Assembly: GCA_949152475.1 (NCBI GenBank)
Contig: OX424570.1
Span: 3,026,181-3,090,180 of the forward strand
Reading direction: 5' to 3'
DNA: 64,000 nt
DNA from: Terebella lapidaria
Taxonomy: Eukaryota > Annelida > Polychaeta > Terebellida > Terebellidae
Numbering within the stretch: position 1 is the stretch's first letter; every line of letters begins with the position of its first letter. Under the pieces are notes generated by a model. That model did not search any database, had not been told where the DNA came from, and saw only the letters and a program-made list of their open reading frames with translations. Made by a program: the position numbers and the translations under genes. This document shows, piece after piece, positions 58,801 to 64,000 of this stretch.

Positions 58801-61559
58801 GGGCGGATCCCAGTATTCCCACACACAGTTCCATTACCCCGGCTCTGAACAGGTGAGGGAGGGTGACATAGCAATGATACGTATAATGATGACTACAAAC
58901 TAAGAAAGCCAACTCAGGTAAAATAAGTGGTGACAGTTTGAATGGTGTTGATCTTTTGTAAAGTTTGTCATATTCTCATTGTGACGGCAGTTTTCATTTA
59001 TAAAATGGCATTTTGGTATTCATTGAAAAATATGCAAATCTGTTAATTCAATAGACCACCAGACAGGGGAATTGTTTGCTTCCGTTTCGGTGTGGGTTGG
59101 CTATCTTAATACATGTATTGAAAATCTTTGCTACGAATGTGCCCTGTGGATCACCATGACAATGTTTGTGTCCTGTGGATTCTGTAGTACCCGATGCCGA
59201 CAATCCGCGACGTTGATGGCTGGAGTCCCGAGTACGACTTGAATGGTAACCCAGTGCTGCCCCCTATCCGGGCCGGGGACTTGGATGAGGCAGCCAGTGA
59301 GTATAAATATATAGATATGAATAATAGTCTATTGTGGAGTAAAATAATTGATTAAAATCTCTCTCAGTATTATGTATTAGTACATGTTTTCCCAGAAATG
59401 CCTAATAGATACAGAAGTATACAATACCTGCATACATGCTCTGCTTATTTCCAGCCTTGCCAAAGATGACCGTTGAGCCTCCCACACCGGGCCGTGGCCG
59501 CAGGGAGCGAGGTCGCCATGGTGACGGAGAGGGCTCGGATGACGGTACTACTTCGGGTTTGCCATTGCAGCAGCTCTTGTTGAAACATTTTTAGCAACAA
59601 TAACATTTTGTACTGGGAAGTAGCATTGAATCACACAGATATAAATTGAAGATTATCAAATATCACCTGTTGAATATCATGTTTACTAACTGGTATGCTG
59701 TTTAGCAATATTTTGATTTAAAAAAATATCTGTCTCTGTACCATACCCTGTTCCATGACTGACTACCCCAGACCTAATCGTCTCGCCTTATCCCGTTTCT
59801 GTTCAAGATTACTCAGATGATGGCTCGTGGCCTGGGAATGACCTCAATGAGTCAGATTACCTGTCACATCCAGGAGTCAAAGGTCGCCGGCGGCGGCGGG
59901 GCCGGGGTAGAGGCGGAGACGGAGCTGGCGGGGATCATAGTCCCAGCAGTGCTAGAGGTCTGTATCCATGTGTGTATGACTGTGTGAAAACAATAAATGT
60001 ATGCAAATTTGTTGTAATATATGAATAAATATAGAAAATATACATATATATATTTGTGTCTCTGGACGACAAGCCAAAGATACAAATGTACTGTCGTATC
60101 GGCCACTTCACTGATGCATTTGTGTTCGTGTTGGCATTTGTCTTGTAATCGCACTACAGAAGGGTTGTATATATCATTTTAGGAGCACTAGGTCTAAATG
60201 ACACAGACAGTGTTTCCAGCGATTTGATACAAGGAGCCGGGCCAAAAATGGGTAAATTCAGAGGCAAGGCGCTAACAACGGGACGCAAGAAAACTAGACA
60301 AGGTAGGAGCTCTTTCGAAGTTTGTGCTGTGATTATTTTGTGGTGTTGTTAAAATTGATTTGCTTGTGCCGTGCTTATAAATAATGTGGAATTGTCACAA
60401 TTTTGAAGTATCAAAAGTGAATAAAAATAAACTGGTAAATTTCAACTTCATATTGTATTATAGGAATGGATGAATTTTATTTGGAAACTGTCATTGTCTG
60501 CCATCGTGTGCTGTCTAACATGGACTCATAAATTTTACACTTTTTGTCAAAGATGTGATGCACAACTAATACGATTCTGCCTGTGTTCCGCTTGCAAACG
60601 TTGGCTTGTAGTTTCCCCGGCTAAGCCGAAAGGAAGCGTTATAATGTTCGGCGGTGAGGCTGTCAGTGTCGGGGGGTCAGTGACGGACACTCCGGCAGAC
60701 CCCCTGGAAACTATGGTGTTCAAGTATCGTGGTAAGATATCAGTGGTGTAGGCAGACTAGGTACATTCAGAAATACATAAAGAGTCTTTTGTATTTCTGG
60801 TATAATCAGTAACAATAGCTTATAGCAAGATTTTGACATTTTGTTTTGTTCATGGTTATCTTAATGTTGTTAATGTTTGAATATATACATGTAACATGCA
60901 TCATAATTCGCTAACTAGCAGGTTATCATAGTTATTTCTGCGTTTGCTCAGATTGTTTAAAGTGATCGCTCAGATTGCAAAGTATAGCACATTAATTGTT
61001 CAAAAATAATGAAATTCAGACAATTATTTTGGTGCTGGGGATATTATTTGGGCTGCAATCACTGAATCAAATGGGAAATTGATGGTCTCATATGATTCAC
61101 TTTACGCTATTATCTCAAAATATTTTGTCCTAAAATGTTCTATTCCGTGAAAAATGTTAAAGATTACTTCTAAAGATGTTGAGGTACAATATTGCTTGCT
61201 TCACTTAAAAAATACTATACATTGAACTCATATGTGATGATGTGTTATAATATCAATATAATTCATATGTGTTATCAATATAATATCTGTTAACCAATTA
61301 ATTGAATGCTGTTAGGGGTAATGTGAATGTTTACATTTTATTTGCATAACAGCCCTCACATTCGCTACATGTACAGTATAATCTTAAATCAACATCTAAA
61401 ACATAATGAAAAGATATGCTAACCCGCTTGAAGCTTCAACGTTTAACCCTGTAACAGATGGACAATCAACGTCAGAATACGACTCAGATACCGACGGCGG
61501 TGGCAGAAAACGTGATGGACGTCGCGGCAAGAAAGACAAGCGACATCGCAGACACAAAG
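41608..61559 (+). CDS. KIAA2012-like protein (18 exons, incomplete at the 3' end)
   Basis: Exons read with consistent phases: 41608-41700, 41980-42303, 42736-42874, 43123-43299, 43665-43876, 46150-46293, 55847-56074 (start could instead be 55801), 56351-56444, 56958-57047, 57478-57528, 58181-58240, 58638-58852, 59188-59296, 59455-59544, 59808-59957, 60183-60302, 60612-60731, 61458-61559. About 839 residues so far, no stop before the window edge. Exons 1-5 resemble the conserved N-terminal region of vertebrate KIAA2012, as I recall it; the function of that protein is not established. Later exons are hydrophilic, low complexity, and not recognisable. The 9.5-kb intron after exon 6 holds a complete DIRS element, and the last visible intron holds a second one. 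The link from exon 6 to exon 7 is the weakest join; an intervening exon may be missing. Confidence 0.75.
42529..42681 (+). mobile_element. MITE, about 153 bp, in intron 2 of the KIAA2012-like gene
   Basis: Ends CAGTGGTCTACCTCAGATAA and, inverted, TTATCTGAGGGGGACCACTG. Non-coding; target duplication not clear. Confidence 0.7.
43877..46149. other. Intron 5 of the KIAA2012-like gene
   Basis: Besides the family 2 element (44605-45478) it holds unique AT-rich DNA. No further exon recognised. Confidence 0.45.
44605..45478 (+). mobile_element. Helitron/HINE-like element, family 2, copy 2 (decayed)
   Basis: Starts ttttttaggctattgccatgg without the terminal hairpin present in copy 1, followed by the shared cgttgcatccgtcgtccgtc. 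Ends TCTGGTAACC near 45439 and hairpin AGCCTTTGGGCT (45454-45465) plus T run. The interior has diverged copies of the gtgaccttgaNtttgac unit. Lies in intron 5 of the KIAA2012-like gene. Confidence 0.55.
46150..46293 (+). CDS. KIAA2012-like exon 6
   Basis: 48 codons, phase 0 at both ends, between acceptor tttccag and donor gtgagt: RMEMSRQSQARLAEGDGVDS, then an acidic, Gly-rich stretch ending GEFMAQAVR. Flanked on both sides by decayed repeats of the AGGTCA-rich family, from which it stands out by GC content and codon-like composition. Phase agrees with exon 5 upstream. Confidence 0.7.
47139..47900 (+). repeat. Family 2 copy 3: array of about 130-bp AGGTCA-rich units
   Basis: Begins ttttttagcttaccggacct. 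Six units marked by tgaccttgaatttgacct or variants near 47189, 47317, 47449, 47580, 47713 and 47850, each with tttcaaggtcaNagcacaaa and ggctaatatctcgcttatta. At 47859 a second left-end hairpin (GTTACCGGAC-aagc-GGTCCGATCACC) starts, so two insertions abut. More decayed members of the same kind lie in 46420-46930. Confidence 0.7.
48390..48596 (+). repeat. DIRS left inverted terminal repeat
   Basis: Begins cttacctctgactctggggt and runs to about cagttcacttttgtt; almost exactly the reverse complement of 54645-54846. Contains the 5' leader of the gag frame. Confidence 0.9.
48677..51196 (+). CDS. DIRS ORF1, gag-like protein
   Basis: 839 codons from ATG 48677; the frame is open from ATG 48557, but that start lies inside the inverted repeat, so 48677 (MESSSVRRCTKCGHF) is preferred. 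The N-terminus carries paired CxxC knuckles (CTKCGHF, RCPSC, CQICESW). Residues near 360-460 are packed with Arg, Asp, Ser and Tyr (DRYYRSGRSRDDRDYYYRRE), resembling RD/RS-rich RNA-binding domains. The C-terminal third is more regular (KHYQSTDCGSTLEAAAV; ESHVEWANVVLRRRDAFLKR) and ends in a Ser/Gly/Lys tail. Ends TGA 51194-51196, overlapping the RT frame. Confidence 0.8.
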   Translation: MESSSVRRCTKCGHFLVPLDLDPHDRCPSCRPFVCCASQRCQICESWPDDRFDRIDQRRIDREKKRSRSADRRSLDSSSSSRLDSLEQTVGNLQTSIASMSAMLSSLVGKGVATPATPTVDEVPTPLLSGDPFVGGNPPSHSPADQPSCSWGLPSLDPIFSEPVDSATVDSRSQAAETGESVSEEQSGEGRGPVGRAKCGPPDYSTVQLSDGPVDVLVVDKSLAGSPGRVQHRDASSAQGTSSPAAAVPRGCLPDRDRDQQPPVASPGVSQPSVLPRDLPPSVSRRADSRSSSSSGDSHRGSTATADSVLPAVGRPSSPDRRHRPARPVDQHRSGDWDRPSSSRADRFRDWVYDHRREYDFDRSYHEELDRYYRSGRSRDDRDYYYRRERADRRDYSSRDSHGSRGEKSSRSDYDRVREPKRPASDHAPRSEGEQHAAGSSSVAVLEPPVSLPPPPADQISDEPPVKKPRVASPARSADSSATAGTSKPSSSKSDDDTFAQVRVWVQEAFPDEIELPVAKGTSYTSVGERVLHARQQPEPDVRFPWSEGILSVRTLVEEKIVPVNGQPLRAGKFASCFQGQLKHYQSTDCGSTLEAAAVNDDLSVIAPGLKSSSVTATLSDSDLKTWESYPRRVQLVANTLDWLSGLLSVQVDRLAPGSVPADADLDTDATVQVPVSELLRIKRTLSSVNKCVGQITKESHVEWANVVLRRRDAFLKRSTSKLSDAFKSKLRTSSVFGPRLFDPDVLAKAGQAVAQEADLLSKFNLVKLVERQEKKPAASSSSSFKIPKVKATESKQQSQSSQFSKGSKFDKNKKSTNSSRGGRGGSGSSSSAKPQPRS
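51105..53270 (+). CDS. DIRS ORF2, reverse transcriptase / RNase H / methylase-like region
   Basis: 721-codon frame that overlaps the gag end by 92 nt; the true start is unclear and could need frameshifting or a spliced message. RT motifs in order: WRPIIDLSPLNKFV, SIDLKDAYFHIPIH, LCFGLSTAPFLFTR, the catalytic YLDD at 51840-51851, and LGMDIDT. RNase H follows: LFSDASRLGWGAHLGE, NWLELRAVWLGL, MTDNTTVVGYI, and HIPGSMNTIADALSRKG. After it, PHLDLFATFQNNRLPLYVSP and WAYAFPPFSLIPVVLQ match the Dam-like methyltransferase region usual in DIRS1-group elements; I did not check its active residues. The recombinase frame starts before this frame ends at 53270. Confidence 0.92.
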   Translation: MTRTRSRLTLHVEVAAAVDPRLLPSLSPAPDVSQTLPRNHDSDVSPVGARLQAFWPVWDTEFEDCLVTTILRHGYRIPFSQAPPLSPLPIAFASYAPGSEKFAVLGALVSEMLLKEATEKVTQNSPGFYSRLFVVPKLTGGWRPIIDLSPLNKFVSKEKFSMECPRTVLLSLRSGDWMTSIDLKDAYFHIPIHPSSRPYLRFQWGNVIYQFRALCFGLSTAPFLFTRVFQPVSAWAHRRGIRLTRYLDDWLITATDQQTVAAHTDQIVRLCQRVGLIINFKKSDLAPSQRVTYLGMDIDTQSFLTRPTADRIQRLNGVLRSFSIGVPVAAVVFLRLLGHMVSLEKIVPGARLRMRAIQFHLKDHWSSEQDLSTLVPVVSALQPDLLWWSDPVNLLRGHPIHELEPDFLLFSDASRLGWGAHLGESQVSGLWSAADLRHHINWLELRAVWLGLRHFHQTVAGSTVLAMTDNTTVVGYIKNQGGTRSRELSALTRRILEWAESQDVSLLARHIPGSMNTIADALSRKGPVSTNWSLNPQVCSHLWRLWGQPHLDLFATFQNNRLPLYVSPFPDPHAWAVDALAQDWSILWAYAFPPFSLIPVVLQRIRLSSAQIILVAPCWPAKPWFPELLELLTDLPRLLPPIPSLLRQGRQFHEHLGVLHLHAWRLSGVHSERLAFRRTLPSGCPEQFGHPQSDYIKPSGESSLLGVVDGKLIHAVPLSLR
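53153..54199 (+). CDS. DIRS ORF3, tyrosine recombinase
   Basis: 349 codons from ATG 53153 (MSRTVRSSSERLYQAKWRVF); it overlaps the end of the RT frame by 118 nt. The N-terminal core-binding part reads FFVWLRDKRKRALTTVKGYR. Catalytic residues of the family are visible: Arg in ASAKRVSEL (53573-53575), the HEVR box (His 53960, Arg 53969-53971), then WRSHSTFSSFYLRD with nucleophile Tyr at 54068-54070. This enzyme would integrate the circular cDNA. The frame stays open far upstream of the chosen start (see findings). Confidence 0.9.
   Translation: MSRTVRSSSERLYQAKWRVFSSWCGRRQVDPRRPPLPTVADFFVWLRDKRKRALTTVKGYRAALSNVLASHGLDISTSREISALFKSFAQDLPPVSRAPKWDLSLVLCSLNESPYEPLEEAELRFLTHKTVFLLALASAKRVSELQGLSAEVLHPEDWSSVTLQYHLGFLAKTETPSALAAGMRTFSVPALSQLATDCGDLSLCPVRALRLYLKRTKPSRPRESHLFLPFSASRGQVSKNTISLWIKAVVTRAYSKDRRDLHQLYGRTAHEVRAISTSWSFAHNMSLQDLMKAATWRSHSTFSSFYLRDVSLLADDLYHLGPIVAAQVIVQPTASSAKSPGGERRLNT
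54480..54560 (+). repeat. DIRS internal complementary region
   Basis: Holds agtcagaggtaagtatcgct, then cttagcataacaaat (reverse complement of the left outer end), then caaaagttctaaaataac and atgcatacttacctctga (reverse complement of the right outer end). This is the hallmark that lets DIRS cDNA close into a circle. Confidence 0.88.
54645..54846 (-). repeat. DIRS right inverted terminal repeat
   Basis: Runs from caaaagtgaactgggaggc to ccagagtcagaggtaagt, the reverse complement of the left repeat. The outermost 38 bp beyond it (54847-54884) are unique to this end and recur inverted in the internal complementary region. Confidence 0.9.
55847..57047 (+). CDS. KIAA2012-like exons 7-9
   Basis: Exon 7 (55847-56074, phase 0-0, or 55801 if an unseen exon supplies phase 2) encodes QIDLRSTKNKGVQPKK..., ending SVRLPRIVFVDSLQVAQVE. 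Exon 8 (56351-56444) encodes SYLENQLLPSDPGTKSIKGS. Exon 9 (56958-57047) encodes ESIDSLTSYAISQYGHQLPG and ISEEEVDSFH. Each has a good donor. I do not recognise a domain. Exon 7 is the first coding sequence after the DIRS insertion. Confidence 0.65.
57478..61559 (+). CDS. KIAA2012-like exons 10-18: modular, disordered, basic/acidic region
   Basis: Exons 10 (57478-57528), 11 (58181-58240), 14 (59455-59544), 15 (59808-59957), 16 (60183-60302), 17 (60612-60731) and 18 (61458-61559) are all phase 1-1 and multiples of three; exons 12 and 13 together also are. Exon 12 is Gly/Ser/Gln-rich. Exons 14, 15 and 18 each pair an acidic stretch with an Arg/Lys-rich one: GRGRRERGRHGDGEGSDD, GRRRRRGRGRGGDGAGG and GRRGKKDKRHRRHK. 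These are RGG-like and probably unstructured, suited to RNA or filament binding (inference). Each exon can be skipped without shifting the frame. The next exon lies beyond the second DIRS-like element, outside the window. Confidence 0.68.
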
Positions 61560-61689
61560 GTTTGTCGGGTGCTGTGAAAGTTTGGTTTGGTTTGTTTTTC
61601 CCCCGTGAAATATTATATTTATGTCCATACTTCTACCTCTATAATAAACACTTTGGGTAATCTTACCTTGACATTCAAAGAAGAGGAGA

Positions 61690-64000
61690 GGATTAGATGT
61701 CACTAAAAAATTTAGAGAAAAATTTCCGTGACATCAATCCTTAACTTTTTTGAAAAATTGAACCAAAATCCCTTCAGATCCCATGCGGTGATGTTTTACA
61801 TCACGGGTCACATGACCCTAAACCGCCATTATTTTTGCTCCTCCATCTTGGATGGTTGTGTTGCAAGTCTTGCTTAGACATTCAACTGAGGATTTACTTC
61901 TTCACGATCGTTTTCTACGATCTCTTGTGGTTTTTTCACTACTGTACTACAGCTAGTTTAGTCTAGATTGTCTTTAGTGCAATTTTTTTGGGAGGAAATG
62001 GTGTAGTCCTCCCCAGGCCCATTTCTTCCCTTATTTTCGCCCACTGCATGTTCTGTTTCAGATGAAGTGCAGTGGTTGTCACCATTTTCTGCCCAAATGG
62101 GAACGTCACGCTACGTGTTGGGTGTGCCGCATGGCGTATTGTCGGCCGACTGACACTTGTGAGTTCTGTGTGGACTGGTCATCGGATGTGTGGATCGACA
62201 CCCTGGCTGGCCTCAAGCAGGTTCTGGCGAAGCGCCAGGCAGATGGCCCGCCCCTTGGGTCAGGATCCTCCGCGTCCTCTAGGTCCCGACATAGGCAGGC
62301 AGTAGATAGATGGAACCGGCAGGATGTTGTCCTCGCCAGGATAATTCGAGATGTTAGTTTTGACTTATGTCTTTCTTCCACAGGTTCCCGGGTCCCGGGT
62401 GCCGTTTCGGCGGCCCCCGAGACCCCTCTTGGTGTCTCTGCTTCGAGCTCTCTCGTAAGCCCCTCAGGCTTATTTGGAGTTTCGGTTGCTTCCTTTTCGG
62501 CTCACCTTCTCCCGGTGGCTCCCGGTTCTCGCGCTGCGCAGGCCGAGCAATTCGGGCCCCGGTTCCCAGGTGTTGTCTCGCGGGTGGCGGGAGCCGTGCC
62601 TTCGGCTCCCGGGTCCCGGGACACTTTGGGCAAGGTGGAGGCTTTGTTTTCCCCGGGTCTTATGCGACCTCCCGGGGGATTCTCTCGCTTCCCGAGCTGC
62701 CGCCCGTTGGGGTTCTCGCCTCCCGGGCACCACCTGGGTTCCGGGTTCCGTTTCCCGCCTGCCGGTAGGGGGGTATTGGGATCCCGGGTTCCAATTGCTA
62801 CGTTTCTGGGCCGAGGGGCTTCCGTGAGAGCTCCCTCTCTTAAGAAATCGGTTTCTTTTCGCCTTACTTCGCCTTGTCGGTTTCAGATTTCCGAAGACAC
62901 TGGCGAATCTCATCCGGACGTGCCGGCTTTGACCCCTGCGTCGAAAGCGGCTACTGCGGACTCGGAATTGGCGACAGCCTCGGTAGTGGCATCCCCGCTT
63001 CCGTCCCCTTCTCGTCCTGCCCCATCCTCGGATGTAGCTGGGCTCAGGCGGGAGTTTGCCTCCTTCACTCGAGAGATGTGTGACCAGTGGAGCACGTTCC
63101 TTTCGCGTTTCGCCCACGAACGGGAGGCGCAGCGTCAGGGTGTGCCCCCTCCTCCTCCTGTTCAGCGCATTTCCCGGGAGTCGTCCTCGGAGGACGGTGA
63201 GGCTCCCGCTCTTCAGGAAGCCGGGATTCGTCCCTTGACGGAGGACTCGGACTTGGAACCTCAGCCCTGTTCGTCGGGTCTCGTCAGGCCAGCTAAGCGC
63301 CCGCGAGAGGACGACGATTCTGCTCTGGCTCCTCCTGCCCCTGATGATGATCCGTTGTCGTGGCCGGAGAAGATGGAGTTCGTCCGTAAGATCTTGCCCC
63401 AGGAGTGGCCCGAGGGCTTCGCTCAGGAGCCGCCCAAGAAGAAGGCCCGCTCTATGATTGCCGGTCTGAAGGAGAAGCCGAGACCATCTCGAGACTCTTT
63501 CCGCTTCCCGCTGGCAACCGGGGTCCGGGGCGCGATGGCTGAACGCCGGGATGACTCCCTAAACTCTAACAGGATTCGTCCGGGTTCCTTTCCTGCTCGT
63601 CCTTCCATTGGGGACTTCTACTCCTCGTCGGAGTTAGAGGCAAAGCCCACGCAGTTATTGAAGGGCCAACCGCACGCGGCTTTCTTCTCGGAACCAAAGA
63701 CGGTATCTGTGCAGTGGGATTCGTTGGCACAAGTTCAACACTCCGTGCGTTTGGGCCTGGCGACCGATTCTGCCTTGGATTGGCTGTCTATGGCGGCCCG
63801 AACCTCCTTACAATCCTGCTGTGATCAGGTCCTGAACAATCCCGAGCTTGACCGCGATGATCTGGCGGATGCCCTTCAGGCTTGTGCTTCGTTGGTGACG
63901 TCGATAGGCCTCGGGGTAGCGGATAAGGCGGCTCTCGACTCCCATGCTCTTTGGGTTACGGAGCTGTGGAGACGGGACGCGTACCTCCAGTCCCTGCGGT
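61690..64000 (+). mobile_element. Second DIRS-like element, left part only
   Basis: After the exon ending 61559 the sequence turns GC-rich from about 62060 and carries a gag-like frame of the same type as in the element at 48375, though a different subfamily. A perfect-but-one hairpin (arms 61690-61703 and 61728-61740, GGATT(A)GATGTCAC) precedes it and may lie at or near the element's left end. The right end, RT and recombinase lie outside the window, so class assignment rests on the gag alone. Confidence 0.6.
62062..64000 (+). CDS. DIRS-like gag frame, runs off the window
   Basis: ATG 62062 opens a frame with no stop up to the window edge (646 codons). The N-terminus MKCSGCHHFLPKWERHATCW, then VCRMAYCRPTDTCEFC, is a set of CxxC knuckles like that of the other DIRS gag. 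A long Pro/Ser/Gly-rich stretch follows (to about codon 270), then a Lys/Arg nuclear-signal-like PPKKKARS, then helical segments (VQWDSLAQVQHSVRLGLATD). Codon use is strongly GC-rich. Alternative: gag of another retroelement class. Confidence 0.65.
   Translation, partial: MKCSGCHHFLPKWERHATCWVCRMAYCRPTDTCEFCVDWSSDVWIDTLAGLKQVLAKRQADGPPLGSGSSASSRSRHRQAVDRWNRQDVVLARIIRDVSFDLCLSSTGSRVPGAVSAAPETPLGVSASSSLVSPSGLFGVSVASFSAHLLPVAPGSRAAQAEQFGPRFPGVVSRVAGAVPSAPGSRDTLGKVEALFSPGLMRPPGGFSRFPSCRPLGFSPPGHHLGSGFRFPPAGRGVLGSRVPIATFLGRGASVRAPSLKKSVSFRLTSPCRFQISEDTGESHPDVPALTPASKAATADSELATASVVASPLPSPSRPAPSSDVAGLRREFASFTREMCDQWSTFLSRFAHEREAQRQGVPPPPPVQRISRESSSEDGEAPALQEAGIRPLTEDSDLEPQPCSSGLVRPAKRPREDDDSALAPPAPDDDPLSWPEKMEFVRKILPQEWPEGFAQEPPKKKARSMIAGLKEKPRPSRDSFRFPLATGVRGAMAERRDDSLNSNRIRPGSFPARPSIGDFYSSSELEAKPTQLLKGQPHAAFFSEPKTVSVQWDSLAQVQHSVRLGLATDSALDWLSMAARTSLQSCCDQVLNNPELDRDDLADALQACASLVTSIGLGVADKAALDSHALWVTELWRRDAYLQSLR

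Overview
The window is a draft-assembly piece of an animal nuclear genome. Genes are split by short introns with GT-AG boundaries, one run of 200 N sits at 5357-5556, and introns and spacers are full of transposon debris, tandem repeats and poly-G/poly-C tracts. A DPP6/DPP10-type gene, a SEC61B gene, a KIAA2012-like gene and DIRS retrotransposons together fit a marine invertebrate (lancelet, hemichordate, mollusc or brachiopod type). I cannot name the species from sequence alone.

Three host genes can be read exon by exon with consistent splice phases. (1) 4782-30611, plus strand: a type II membrane dipeptidyl-peptidase-like protein of the DPP6/DPP10/DPP4 family. It has 23 firm coding exons (16980-30611, 802 residues) and two candidate alternative first exons at 4782 and 12141. 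Its N-terminus is of DPP6/DPP10 type, but unlike the vertebrate DPP6/DPP10 proteins it keeps the full Ser-Asp-His triad and the Glu motif of active DPP4. (2) 34236-32686, minus strand: Sec61 beta, four coding exons with a lone-ATG first exon; exon 2 carries an apparent 1-base frameshift in a G run. (3) 41608 to beyond 61559, plus strand: a gene whose first five exons match the conserved N-terminal part of vertebrate KIAA2012, followed by many phase 1-1 exons encoding disordered acidic and Arg/Gly-rich segments. It runs off the right edge.

Mobile DNA fills the rest. A complete tyrosine-recombinase (DIRS-type) retrotransposon lies at 48375-54884 in an intron of gene 3, with inverted terminal repeats, an internal complementary region and gag, RT/RNase H and recombinase reading frames. 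A second DIRS-like element starts near 61.7-62.0 kb and its gag-like frame is open to the window end. Two families of rolling-circle-like (Helitron/HINE-like) elements, 20413-22386 and 24546-27510 (plus copies at 44605-45478 and 47139-47880), carry tandem units of about 147 and 130 bp packed with AGGTCA half-sites. hAT-like elements lie at 8730-9434 (8-bp target duplication) and possibly 35361-38026; other inverted-repeat elements lie at 8181-10826, 34357-34893, 38556-38977, 38991-39633, 39794-40161 and 42529-42681.

The most unusual structures are: a roughly 102-bp minisatellite (15170-16979) that has amplified the splice acceptor and first 23 coding bases of the DPP membrane exon about 17 times just upstream of the real exon; a decayed copy of KIAA2012-like exon 2 placed next to a LINE remnant between hAT-like ends 4 kb upstream of the gene; and nucleosome-length satellite arrays bearing perfect nuclear-receptor-type sites inside an intron of the DPP gene.
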